Positions 18,231 through 26,727 of a stretch of 64,000 nt of DNA are shown here, in pieces. The stretch lies in the NCBI RefSeq assembly GCF_002858925.1, contig NZ_PJRS01000019.1, forward strand, positions 37,391 to 101,390, given 5' to 3'. The stretch is from Caulobacter zeae (lineage in GTDB: Bacteria > Pseudomonadota > Alphaproteobacteria > Caulobacterales > Caulobacteraceae). The first letter of the stretch is position 1, and each line of letters opens with the position of its first letter. The translations under genes were made by a program, and so were the position numbers. A model generated the notes under the pieces. The model did no database searches and was not told where the DNA came from. It saw only the letters and a program-made list of their open reading frames with translations.

Positions 18231-19031
18231 ATGACCCACCCCGTCCGTTCCATCCTGGTGGCCACCGACCTCAGCGCTCGCAGCGATCGGGCCGTCGACC
18301 GGGCGCTGGAGTTGGGCCGCGAGTGGAACGCCGACGTCCATGTGGTGCACGCCATCGAGCGGGACGCTGCGACCACGGCTCTGGACGTACGGCGGGTCCT
18401 GCCCGATCCGGGCGCAAAGGCCAGCGTCGGCCTGCCCTACGGCCCTGCGCCCAAGGCCATCACCGACACGGCGCGGGAGATGGCCGCCGACCTCGTCGTC
18501 ACCGGCGTCGCCCGCTACAATGATCTTGGCGACTACCTGCTGGGCACGGCGGTGGACCACGTGGTGCGCGACGCCCCCTGCCCGGTCCTGGTGGTCAAGC
18601 AGAGGGCGCACGGTCCCTACCAACGCCTGCTGGTCGCCACCGACTTCTCCAAGGGGGCCAAGGCCGCGCTGCTCGGCGCAGCGGCGCTGTTTCCAGAGGC
18701 CAGGCTGCACCTCGTCCACGCCTATCACGTGCCGTTCGAGAGCCGGATCAAGTCGGAGGACGTCCGCGCCATCGCCCGCTCGGAGGCCCAGCAGAAGCTG
18801 GATGCGCTGCTCGCCGACCTGCCTGAAGCGGTGCGCAGCCGTATCGAACCTCACCTCGCGTCGGGCGAGCCCGGCGTCGTGCTGGACGAGGTCGCCCGCG
18901 AGGTCTGGCCCGACCTGGTGGTGATCGGCGCACGGGGGATCAGCGGCTTCGTGCAGGCCACGGTGGGCAGCGTCGCCTCGAGCTTGCTTCAGCGCGTCGC
19001 GGCCGACACCCTGGTGATCAAGGAGGGCTAG
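18231..19031 (+). CDS. Tandem-domain universal stress protein
   Basis: A 266-aa cytoplasmic protein with two UspA domains. The first begins RSILVATDLSARSDRAVDRA and ends VRDAPCPVLVVKQR; the second begins RLLVATDFSKGAKAAL and includes DLVVIGARGISGFVQATVGSVAS, near the usual G-2x-G-9x-G-S/T ATP-binding motif. The ATG at 18231 follows GAGGAG. Its stop overlaps the convergent mnhG stop (CTAG at 19028-19031). It probably functions in stress or metabolic adaptation; no specific partner is visible. Confidence 0.92.
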   Translation: MTHPVRSILVATDLSARSDRAVDRALELGREWNADVHVVHAIERDAATTALDVRRVLPDPGAKASVGLPYGPAPKAITDTAREMAADLVVTGVARYNDLGDYLLGTAVDHVVRDAPCPVLVVKQRAHGPYQRLLVATDFSKGAKAALLGAAALFPEARLHLVHAYHVPFESRIKSEDVRAIARSEAQQKLDALLADLPEAVRSRIEPHLASGEPGVVLDEVAREVWPDLVVIGARGISGFVQATVGSVASSLLQRVAADTLVIKEG

Positions 19032-19372
19032 TTCTCTTCCCGGGTCTCGTCGCGCGCGAACTCGGTGCGGTCGCGGAACAGCGCCGCCCGTCCCAGCAGG
19101 ATCAGGGTCACCGGCGTGGTCACCGTCAGGAAGACGCCGATCAGCAGCTCCCGAGGCATGAACCGTCCCTCGACCAGCGTGAAGAACAGGATCGAGGCGG
19201 CGACGATCAGCGCCATCCCCAGCGTCGCGCCCAGGGTCGGGGCGTGCACGCGCTCGTAGAAGGTCTTGAAGCGGCACAGGCCGACGGCGCCGAGGAAGGA
19301 CAGCGCCGCCCCGGCGATCGCCAGCAGGCCCACGGTCACGCAGGCCCAGGCGGGGAGGTCCGCGACGCTCAT
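19028..19372 (-). CDS. mnhG: Na+/H+ antiporter subunit G
   Basis: A 114-aa subunit of the Mrp/Mnh multisubunit cation/proton antiporter in the inner membrane. Three hydrophobic helices and the family sequence GAVGLCRFKTFYERVHAPTLGATLG are visible. It is the last gene of the mnh operon and overlaps mnhF by 4 nt (ATGA). The complex extrudes Na+ (or K+) for pH and salt homeostasis. Confidence 0.92.
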   Translation of the reverse strand: MSVADLPAWACVTVGLLAIAGAALSFLGAVGLCRFKTFYERVHAPTLGATLGMALIVAASILFFTLVEGRFMPRELLIGVFLTVTTPVTLILLGRAALFRDRTEFARDETREEN

Positions 19373-19650
19373 TCGATCACCTCGCCGCGCATCAGGAACT
19401 TGGCCAGGGCGACCGTGGCGGCGAAGCCGAGCATGCCGATGATCAGCGCCGCGTAGAAATAGATCGCGCCACCGGTGCGCACCCCGAACACCAGCAGCAG
19501 GAGCATGCCGTTCAGATAGAAGGTGTCGAGGCCCAGCACCCGGTCCTGGGCGCGGGGTCCGCGGGCGGCGCGCCAGGCGGCCATCGCCATGGCCGCGACC
19601 AGCAGCGCCTGGGCCAGCGTCAGGCACCAGAACAGGATCGCCTGGCTCAT
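19369..19650 (-). CDS. mnhF: Na+/H+ antiporter subunit F
   Basis: A 93-aa three-helix membrane subunit of the Mrp complex. It contains GPRAQDRVLGLDTFYLNGMLLL, matching the MnhF signature around the DRV/LD motif between helices 1 and 2. It overlaps mnhE and mnhG by 4 nt at its two ends, implying translational coupling. Confidence 0.92.
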   Translation of the reverse strand: MSQAILFWCLTLAQALLVAAMAMAAWRAARGPRAQDRVLGLDTFYLNGMLLLLVFGVRTGGAIYFYAALIIGMLGFAATVALAKFLMRGEVIE

Positions 19651-20138
19651 TCGAAGATCTCCATCAGGCGGCGCTCGTAGCGGTCCTTGATAAGGCGGAT
19701 CCACTCGTCCTCCTCGACCAGGTCCAGAACGTGCAGCAGCAGGCGGCCGGTGGCGCTGTCATACTCGACCCACAGCGTGCCGGGCGTGGCGGTCAGGATC
19801 ACGGCCAGCACCGCCAGGGCGTAGCGGTCCTTCAGGTCGAGCGGCACGTGGATGAAGCCCGACCGGCGCTCATGCCGCCGCCGGCCCAGGATGATCGCCG
19901 ACACCGCCCAGTTCGAGCGCAGCACGTCGATCACGACGCAGCCGGCCAGGGCGAGGATGGCCCGGGGCGAACGGATGCGGATGGTCTGGGCGTCCAGCGC
20001 CCGCATCACCTGGGGCGTGGCCAGCGCCAGCACCGCGGCAAGCGCGATCGCCGGCGGCTCGACCGAACCGCTCATCAGCAGCGAGGTCACGAACAGGCCC
20101 AGCGCCAGGAGCGGATGGGGAAGAAGCGCGCGGATCAT
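19647..20138 (-). CDS. mnhE: Na+/H+ antiporter subunit E
   Basis: A 163-aa subunit. It has N-terminal helices (LLALGLFVTSLLMSG and further), then the cytosolic part with FIHVPLDLKDRYALAVLAVILTATPGT, the conserved MnhE core, and LLHVLDLVEEDEWIRLIKDRYE. The ATG at 20138 overlaps the mnhD stop. It is required for assembly of the Mrp complex. Confidence 0.92.
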   Translation of the reverse strand: MIRALLPHPLLALGLFVTSLLMSGSVEPPAIALAAVLALATPQVMRALDAQTIRIRSPRAILALAGCVVIDVLRSNWAVSAIILGRRRHERRSGFIHVPLDLKDRYALAVLAVILTATPGTLWVEYDSATGRLLLHVLDLVEEDEWIRLIKDRYERRLMEIFE

Positions 20139-21727
20139 GGCGTGGTCCCCAGCACCGCGCGGATGTAGGCGTCGGGACGGCCCAGCCACTCGGCGGTGTG
20201 CTCGGCGAACCCAAGTCCCGCGCCACCGAAGATCGCCAGCAGCACGCAGGCCGCCAGCAGACCGCCCATGCCGGCCAGCTCGGCCGCGCCGACCACCAGT
20301 TCGGGCGCGTCCTCGTCACGCGCCCAGAGCGCGCCGACGCCCAGGCGGGTCAGGCCGATCAAGCCGCCTAGGCTGGACAGCGACAGGCCGACGATCACCG
20401 CGATGCTGGCCGGTCCGACCGAGCGCGCCAGGGCGTCCAGCATGGCCAGCTTGCCGACGAAACCCGACAGCGGCGGCAGGCCGGCGATCATCAGGGTGCA
20501 GATCAGGAAGGCCCCGCCCAGCGCCGCGACGGCGGCGGGGATCACGAGGCCGGGCTCGTTGCGCTCGTCGTCGTCGAACGGGTCGCGGTACTCGTCGTCG
20601 AACACCGCCCGCTCGCGCTGGGCGCCGGAATCGACGCCGCGTTGCAGCACCTCGGCCAGCAGGAACATCGCCCCGCAGGCCAGGGTCGAGCCGATCAGGT
20701 AGAACAACGCCCCGCCCAGAACGGCCTGATCGCCCACGCCCGCCACAGCCAGGATCGTCCCGGACGAGACCATCACGGCATAGGCCCCGGCGCGCGACAG
20801 GTCGCGGGCGGCGATCAGGCCCAGGGTTCCGAAGGCCAGGGTCGCAAGGCCCATGACCAGCAGCCACGACTGGCCGAAATGGGCGGAAGCCCCCGCCTCG
20901 TCGCCGAAGGCCAGCAGGCTGAGGCGCAGCACCACATAGACGCCGACCTTGGACAGGATGGCGAAGGCCGCCGCCGAAGGCGCGCTGGCGGCGGTGTAGG
21001 TCGGGGCCAGCCAGAAGCCTAGCGGCCAGGCCGCGCACTTGATCAGGAAGGCCGTGCCCAGGATCGCCGCGCCGACGTGCAGCAGGCCGCGGTCGTCCGG
21101 CGCGATGGTCCGCACCTTCAGCGCGAACTCGGCCATGTTCAGCGTGCCGGTCACGCCATAGAGCAGCGACACGCCGATCAGGAACAGCAGCGAGGCCGTC
21201 AGGTTGATGGCGATGTAGGTCAGGCCCGCCCGGATCCGCGCGTCGCCCGAACCGTGCAGGGCCAGGCCGTACGAGGCCGCCAGCATGATCTCGAAGAAGA
21301 CGAACAGGTTGAACAGGTCGCCGGTCAGGAAGGCCCCGTTGACGCCCATGATCAGGAACAGGAACAGGGCGTGGAAGCGCGGTCCTGCCCGGTCCCAGCG
21401 CGCCAGGGCGAAGGCCAGGACGCCGGCGCCGAGCACGCTGGTCAGCGCCACCATCATCGCCGACAGCCGGTCGGCCACCAGCACGATGCCGAACGGCGCG
21501 TGCCAGCCGCCCAGGCGATAGACGCGGGCGGTGTCGCCGCCGTCGGCCGCGCCGGTCATGCTCTCTTGCAGCAGGGCCAGGGCGACCAGCAGGATCGCGG
21601 CCATGGCGGTCAGGCTGATGACGCTCTTGAGCCGCCGGCGACGCTCGTCGAACAGCAGCATGGCCGAGGCCATGACCATCGGCAACAGGATCGGCAGCAG
21701 GATGAGGTGATGGTCCCAGAGGCTCAT
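20135..21727 (-). CDS. mnhD: Na+/H+ antiporter subunit D
   Basis: A 530-aa proton-channel subunit of the Mrp complex, homologous to NuoM/NuoN of complex I. It has about 14 helices and the typical GDLFNLFVFFEIMLAASYGL and KCAAWPLGFWLAPTYTAASAP segments, with the conserved Glu and Lys of the antiporter-like fold. It carries a charged insertion near YRDPFDDDERNEP. Start ATG at 21727; 4-nt overlaps with mnhC and mnhE. Confidence 0.94.
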   Translation of the reverse strand: MSLWDHHLILLPILLPMVMASAMLLFDERRRRLKSVISLTAMAAILLVALALLQESMTGAADGGDTARVYRLGGWHAPFGIVLVADRLSAMMVALTSVLGAGVLAFALARWDRAGPRFHALFLFLIMGVNGAFLTGDLFNLFVFFEIMLAASYGLALHGSGDARIRAGLTYIAINLTASLLFLIGVSLLYGVTGTLNMAEFALKVRTIAPDDRGLLHVGAAILGTAFLIKCAAWPLGFWLAPTYTAASAPSAAAFAILSKVGVYVVLRLSLLAFGDEAGASAHFGQSWLLVMGLATLAFGTLGLIAARDLSRAGAYAVMVSSGTILAVAGVGDQAVLGGALFYLIGSTLACGAMFLLAEVLQRGVDSGAQRERAVFDDEYRDPFDDDERNEPGLVIPAAVAALGGAFLICTLMIAGLPPLSGFVGKLAMLDALARSVGPASIAVIVGLSLSSLGGLIGLTRLGVGALWARDEDAPELVVGAAELAGMGGLLAACVLLAIFGGAGLGFAEHTAEWLGRPDAYIRAVLGTTP

Positions 21728-22068
21728 TCGGCCGGCTCCCGTCCATCGACGTGGTCGCTGCCGGTCGCGCCGCGCGAGGCCAGCAGCACCACCAGGAACA
21801 GGGCCGTCAAAGCAAAGCTGATGACGATCGCCGTCAGCACCAAGGCCTGGGGCGTCGGGTCGGCGTAGAGCTCCAGACGCTCGGCGCCCTTGGCCGTGAT
21901 CGGCGGCATGCCCGAACGCAGGCGGCCCATGGAGAAGATGAAGAGGTTTACCGCGTAGGACAGCAGCGACAGACCCATGATCACCTGGAAGGTGCGGGGC
22001 CGCAGCAGCAGCCAGGTCCCGGCAGCGGACAGGACGCCGATGGCGGCCGCGAGCACGAACTCGGTCAT
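21724..22068 (-). CDS. mnhC: Na+/H+ antiporter subunit C
   Basis: A 114-aa NuoK-like subunit with three helices. GLSLLSYAVNLFIFSMGRL and DPTPQALVLTAIVISFA are the MnhC/NuoK signature. It overlaps mnhA(B) and mnhD by 4 nt each. Confidence 0.93.
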   Translation of the reverse strand: MTEFVLAAAIGVLSAAGTWLLLRPRTFQVIMGLSLLSYAVNLFIFSMGRLRSGMPPITAKGAERLELYADPTPQALVLTAIVISFALTALFLVVLLASRGATGSDHVDGREPAE

Positions 22069-24992
22069 GCGCCCTCCTCCGCTTGCTCGGTTTCGGCGTC
22101 GTCCTTGGCGCGGCGCAGGGACTGGTGGGCCAGGGCCACCAGCATCAGCACCGTGGCGCCGACCACCAACAGCACGACGCCCAGGTCGAAGATCACGGCG
22201 CTGGCCAGGGGCACGCGACCCAGCAGCGGCAGCTCGACATACTTGAAGGCCGAGGTCAGGAACGGCCGGTTGAAGCCGATCGCCACCAGGCCGCAGCCGG
22301 CGGCGATGGTCAGGCCCCAGCCGATCCAAAGGATGGGGCGTAGCAGCAGCCGCTCCTCCACCCAGCGCGCGCCGTTGGCCATGTATTGCAGCAGGACCGC
22401 GATCGACAGCGCCACCCCCGCCGCGAAGCCGCCGCCCGGCAGGTCGTGGCCGCGCAGGAAGAGGTGCACGGCCAGCACGATGACGAACGGGAACATCCAG
22501 CGCATGACGACGCGCGGGATCAGCATGGTGTCGCGCAGCGCGTCGACCGCCTTGCGGCCTTCGGCGACGGGGCCGGTGCGCTCGCGCGCCTGCTTCTGGT
22601 TGGGCGCGGGCAGGCTGTCGCTGGCAGGACGGAAGCGGCGCAGCAGGGCAAGGACGGTCAGGCCGACGATGCCCAGCACCGTGATCTCGCCGAAGGTGTC
22701 GAAAGCGCGGAAGTCGACCAGGATGACATTGACGACGTTGCGCCCGCCGCCCTCGCTGTAGGCCCGCTCGACGAAGAAGCGCGATATGCCCTCGACCATC
22801 GGCCGGGTCATGACCGCGTAGGAGACGAAGGCCAGGGCCAGGCCGACGACGGCGGCGACGACCAGGTCCACCCGACGGCGGCGGCGCGAACGCGTGAGCT
22901 CGGCCTGCGAGGCCTGGATATCCTCTCGCCGCTTGGGCAGCCAGCGCAGGCCCAGCAGCAGCAGAACGGTGGTGACCACCTCGACCAGCAGCTGGGTCAA
23001 GGCCAAGTCCGGCGCCGACAACCAGACGAAGGTGATGCAACTGACGAGGCCCGCCCCGCCCATCAGCACCACCGCGGCCAGGCGGTGATACTTGGCCTGC
23101 CAGGCGGCCGCGATGGCGCACGCGCCGCCGGTCAGCCAGAGGCCCGCGAACACGACCTCGGCGGCGCCGGGCGCCGACCACGACGGCCGGATCGCCACCC
23201 CGCCCGCGAAGCCCGCCGCCGCGCCGGCCGCCAGCGCGGCCAGGACGACGAGGCGCAGTTGCGGCTGCATCCGCTCGGTTCCCAGGCGGCTTTCGACCCA
23301 GCGCGCGCCCTTGACGATGCCCGTCATCGCCTTCTCGAAGAGATAGCCGCCGTTGAGGCGCTTGAGCCCCCAGGGGCCGCCGCGCGGATTGTTGTTCAGC
23401 TTCTGGCCGAAGACCGCGTAGGCGGCCACGCCGCCGGCCAGGGCCAGCACGCTGAGCAGCAAGGGCATGTTGAACCCGTGCCAGAGCGCCAGGCTGTAAT
23501 AGGGCAGATCATCGAAGCCCAGCACGGCGACGGCGGCGCTGCGCAGGAACGGTCCGACGGTCAGGGCCGGCAGCACGCCGACCAGCAGGCACAGCGCCAC
23601 CAGGATCTCGACCGGACGGCGCATCCAGGCCGGCGGCTCGTGCGGAACCTTGTCCAGGGCCGTGGGCGGCGGGCCGAAGAAGGTCGCCAGGATGAAGCGC
23701 AGCGAATAGAGCACGCCGAACGCGCTGGCCAAGGTCGCCAGCAAAGGCAGAGCCTTGTTCAGGGCGTGGCCGTCGCTGCCGGCCACCACCTCGGCCAGGA
23801 ACATCTCCTTGGAGAGGAAGCCGTTCAGCAGCGGCACGCCCGCCATGGCGGCCGCCGCGACGATGGCCAGCGTGCCGGTAATGGGCATGAACCTGTACAG
23901 GCCGCTCAGCTTGCGCATGTCGCGCGTGCCGGCCTCGTGGTCGATGATGCCGGCGGCCATGAACAGCGACGCCTTGAAGGTGGCGTGGTTGACCGTGTGG
24001 AAGATCGCCGCGATCGCCCCCAGCGGCGAGCCCAGGCCCAGCAGCAGTACGATCAGACCCAGGTGGCTGATGGTCGAGTAGGCCAGCAAGCCCTTGAGGT
24101 CGTGCTGGAAGATGGCGCACCAGGCGCCGATCAGCAGCGTGGCCACCCCCGCCCCGGCCACCACGAAATACCAGAGCTCGGTCTGGCCGAAGATCGGCCA
24201 CATGCGCAGCAGCAGGAAGATCCCGGCCTTCACCATCGTCGCCGAGTGAAGATAGGCGCTGACCGGCGTCGGCGCGGCCATGGCGCGCGGCAGCCAGAAG
24301 TGGAACGGGAACTGGGCGCTCTTGGTCAGGGCCCCCATCAGCACCAGCGCGAGGGCCACCACGGACCGAGGATCGGCCAGGATGACGCTCTTGGCCGCCA
24401 GCACGTCGTCGAGATCGTAACTGCCCGCGATTGACCCGATCAGGATCATGCCGACCAGCAGGCACAGCCCGCCCAGCGCCGTGACCGTCAGGGCCATGCG
24501 CGAGCCTTCGCGAGCCGAGGGGTTCTGGTGCCAATAGCCGATCAACAGGAAGGAGAAGAGGCTGGTCAGCTCCCAGAAGACCGCCAGCTGGATCAGGTTG
24601 CCCGACAGAACCACGCCCTGCATCGCGCCCATGAAGGCCAGCAGGAACGAGAAGAACCGCGGCACCGGATCCTTCGGCGACATGTAGTAGCGGGCGTAGA
24701 GCACGACGAGCGCGCCGATCCCGAGGATCAGGGCGGCGAAGATCCACGACAGCCCGTCCAGCCGCAGGATCAGGCTGACGCCCAGCGACGGCAGCCAGGG
24801 AATCGCCAGCCGCAGCACCTCTCCATCCGCGAACCTCGGCCAGAGCGCGGCCAGGCTCACCAGGGAGACCAGCGACACCAGCCAGGAGAGAATCGCCGCC
24901 GCCGTACGCGCATGTCGCGGAAGGCCGGCCGCCACGGCCGCGCCGAGGAACGGCGCCGCCAGGATAACGAGAAGGAGCAGGTTGGAAGACAA
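22065..24992 (-). CDS. mnhA: Fused Na+/H+ antiporter subunit A/B
   Basis: A 975-aa first subunit. The N-terminal 500 residues are NuoL-like (LDGLSWIFAALILGIGALVVLYARYY, QLAVFWELTSLFSFLLIGYW, KSAQFPFHFWLPRAMAAPTPVSAYLHSATMVKAG). The C-terminal part contains the MnhB domain (FVIVLAVHLFLRGHDLPGGGFAAGV), so A and B are one polypeptide, as is usual in alphaproteobacterial Mrp/Pha systems. No separate mnhB exists. I start at the TTG at 24992, 12 nt after AGGAGG; the frame is open further upstream but encodes a hydrophilic stretch unlike the family. It heads the six-gene operon. Confidence 0.92.
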   Translation of the reverse strand: MSSNLLLLVILAAPFLGAAVAAGLPRHARTAAAILSWLVSLVSLVSLAALWPRFADGEVLRLAIPWLPSLGVSLILRLDGLSWIFAALILGIGALVVLYARYYMSPKDPVPRFFSFLLAFMGAMQGVVLSGNLIQLAVFWELTSLFSFLLIGYWHQNPSAREGSRMALTVTALGGLCLLVGMILIGSIAGSYDLDDVLAAKSVILADPRSVVALALVLMGALTKSAQFPFHFWLPRAMAAPTPVSAYLHSATMVKAGIFLLLRMWPIFGQTELWYFVVAGAGVATLLIGAWCAIFQHDLKGLLAYSTISHLGLIVLLLGLGSPLGAIAAIFHTVNHATFKASLFMAAGIIDHEAGTRDMRKLSGLYRFMPITGTLAIVAAAAMAGVPLLNGFLSKEMFLAEVVAGSDGHALNKALPLLATLASAFGVLYSLRFILATFFGPPPTALDKVPHEPPAWMRRPVEILVALCLLVGVLPALTVGPFLRSAAVAVLGFDDLPYYSLALWHGFNMPLLLSVLALAGGVAAYAVFGQKLNNNPRGGPWGLKRLNGGYLFEKAMTGIVKGARWVESRLGTERMQPQLRLVVLAALAAGAAAGFAGGVAIRPSWSAPGAAEVVFAGLWLTGGACAIAAAWQAKYHRLAAVVLMGGAGLVSCITFVWLSAPDLALTQLLVEVVTTVLLLLGLRWLPKRREDIQASQAELTRSRRRRRVDLVVAAVVGLALAFVSYAVMTRPMVEGISRFFVERAYSEGGGRNVVNVILVDFRAFDTFGEITVLGIVGLTVLALLRRFRPASDSLPAPNQKQARERTGPVAEGRKAVDALRDTMLIPRVVMRWMFPFVIVLAVHLFLRGHDLPGGGFAAGVALSIAVLLQYMANGARWVEERLLLRPILWIGWGLTIAAGCGLVAIGFNRPFLTSAFKYVELPLLGRVPLASAVIFDLGVVLLVVGATVLMLVALAHQSLRRAKDDAETEQAEEGA

Positions 24993-25136
24993 AACGGTTG
25001 GGGGCCTCCTGCCACGGAACGGGTCTAGCCGGGGTCCGACGCCTAACAGGCCTCGATGACCACCATAGGAAGACCGTTCCCATGCGTCAAAGCGACGGTT
25101 CCCTCCCGTCACGCTTCGTCACATATGCCGGCGTTA

Positions 25137-25152
25137 TTGATATCGATATCAT
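25137..25152. promoter_or_regulatory. Island operator 1 (upstream of beta-helix enzyme A)
   Basis: TTGATATC-GATATCAT, one mismatch from a perfect 16-bp palindrome with a central CG, 35 nt upstream of the ATG at 25188. It is one of ten related sites in the 25-50 kb island. The central CpG palindrome is typical of LacI-family operators. Confidence 0.8.
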
Positions 25153-25187
25153 AATGACCGAGGCTGCTGCGATCCTAGGGAGGAAAC

Positions 25188-26666
25188 ATGAGCCGACAGA
25201 AGAACCCGGCCCGCCGCGCCGCCACGGCCCTCGTCGCCATGCTGCTGGGAGGCACGGCCGGCCCAGCCCTGGCCGACACGCTGCTGACCTATCCGGTCCC
25301 GCCGCAGCTGATGTACGTGGCGCACAATGACGACTTCACCGTGCGGGTGCGCACGCCCGGCGGCGAATGGCGCGACCTCTATGAGTACCGGGTGCAGGTC
25401 GACACCGACACCAAGCAGAACGCCTCGCTGGTCTATTTCGACTTCGACGGAACGGTCGAGCTGGAGGTGATGAAGAACAACGGCCGCTTTTCCGAGGTCT
25501 CGGTCGCGCCGCTGTCGAGCGTAGTGAAGCCCCAGCGCCAGGGCTCGATCCTGCACATGACCCTGACCAGGCCCGAGCGCTTCTCGCTGCAGTTCGACGA
25601 CGACCGCCTGCGCAACCTGCACATCGTGGCCGGCGCCCCGCCCCCTGCCCGCCCGACCGGCGCCGACGTCGTCTACTTCGGGCCCGGCTTCCACACGCCG
25701 CCGGCGGGTCTCGACCACTTTCCGGTAAAGTCGGGCCAACGGGTCTACATGGACGGCGGCGCGGTGCTGAAGGGCGCCTTCGACCTGAATGGGATCAGCG
25801 ACGTGAAGATCTCGGGACGCGGCCTGCTGTGGGACCCCGGCCGCGCCATCGACCTGGAGAAGGCCCGCGATGTCGAGGTCTCGGACCTGATCATCGTCAA
25901 CAGCGACCGCAAGGACGCGGCCCGGGTGATGAACATCCGCAATTCGGAGAACGTCACGTTCAGCCAGCTAACGGGCTTCACTTCGGGCAAGTGGTCGGAC
26001 GGCATCAACATCTCGACCTCGCGCCACGTGAAGGTGCGCGACGGCTACCTGCGGGTCTCGGACGACGCCGTGGTGGTCTACGCCGTGGCCGACTGCCCGA
26101 TCTGCCGCCAGAAGGCCGCCCAGACCGGGATCCCCGATCCGAACCCGCCGGGCGACACCTTCGACATCCAGGTCTCGAACATGCGCCTGTGGGTCGACGT
26201 CGCCCACGCCCTCTATATCGGCCACTTCGGCGACAACGCCGATCCGCGCACCATCCGCGACGTGACCTTCGACAACATCGACGTCGCCAATCTGGACGAG
26301 GACGATCCGGACTGGGAGGGCGTGATCGCCGCCTATTCCGGCGACAGCACGCTGATCCGCGACATCACCTTCAGCAACGTGCGGGTCGACCGCATCGAGG
26401 AGGGCAAGCTGATCAACATCGTGGCCGGGAACAACCCGCGCTACAACAAGGCGCCCGGGCGCGGGATCGACGGCCTGAGGATCCGCAATGTCGCCTATAC
26501 CGGCCAGGGCATGCCCAGCCTGTCGATCATCCGGGGCCTGTCGCCGCAGACGGCGGTCAAGAACGTGACGATCGAGAACCTCAGCATCGGCGGCAAGCCG
26601 GTGAAGTCGGCCAAGGACGGCGACATCGCCGTCAGCGGCGAGGTTTCGGGCCTCTCCTTCCGCTGA
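25188..26666 (+). CDS. Secreted GH28-like beta-helix polysaccharide-degrading enzyme (paralogue A)
   Basis: A 492-aa exported protein. Signal peptide about 1-29; N-terminal beta-sandwich-like domain about 31-150 (LMYVAHNDDFTVRVRTPGGE, WRDLYEYRV); right-handed parallel beta-helix from about 185, with repeated short strands such as VKISGRG, VEVSDLIIVNS and VTFSQLTGF. WSDGIN at 269-274 and SDDAVVVYA at 291-299 occupy the places of the GH28 NTD and DD motifs; a clear GHG motif is missing (HALYIGHFGD is in that region). A paralogue lies at 38940-40370, with the same motif positions. The family is therefore pectinase-like but atypical. Ribosome site AGGGAGGAAAC. Operator 1 precedes it. Confidence 0.82.
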   Translation: MSRQKNPARRAATALVAMLLGGTAGPALADTLLTYPVPPQLMYVAHNDDFTVRVRTPGGEWRDLYEYRVQVDTDTKQNASLVYFDFDGTVELEVMKNNGRFSEVSVAPLSSVVKPQRQGSILHMTLTRPERFSLQFDDDRLRNLHIVAGAPPPARPTGADVVYFGPGFHTPPAGLDHFPVKSGQRVYMDGGAVLKGAFDLNGISDVKISGRGLLWDPGRAIDLEKARDVEVSDLIIVNSDRKDAARVMNIRNSENVTFSQLTGFTSGKWSDGINISTSRHVKVRDGYLRVSDDAVVVYAVADCPICRQKAAQTGIPDPNPPGDTFDIQVSNMRLWVDVAHALYIGHFGDNADPRTIRDVTFDNIDVANLDEDDPDWEGVIAAYSGDSTLIRDITFSNVRVDRIEEGKLINIVAGNNPRYNKAPGRGIDGLRIRNVAYTGQGMPSLSIIRGLSPQTAVKNVTIENLSIGGKPVKSAKDGDIAVSGEVSGLSFR

Positions 26667-26679
26667 ACGAAAAAAAGAA

Positions 26680-26702
26680 GGGCGCCGTCGTCGACGGCGC
26701 CC
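26680..26702 (-). terminator. Intrinsic terminator of the 26.7-29.6 kb TBDR gene
   Basis: A 10-bp perfect stem (GGGCGCCGTC / GACGGCGCCC) with a 3-nt loop. On the minus strand it is followed by TTCTTTTTTT, a good rho-independent terminator. On the plus strand it follows the beta-helix gene stop by 13 nt and could also end that transcript, but without a U-run. Confidence 0.85.
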
Positions 26703-26727
26703 CAAGGCGGGACTTATGCGGCGACGG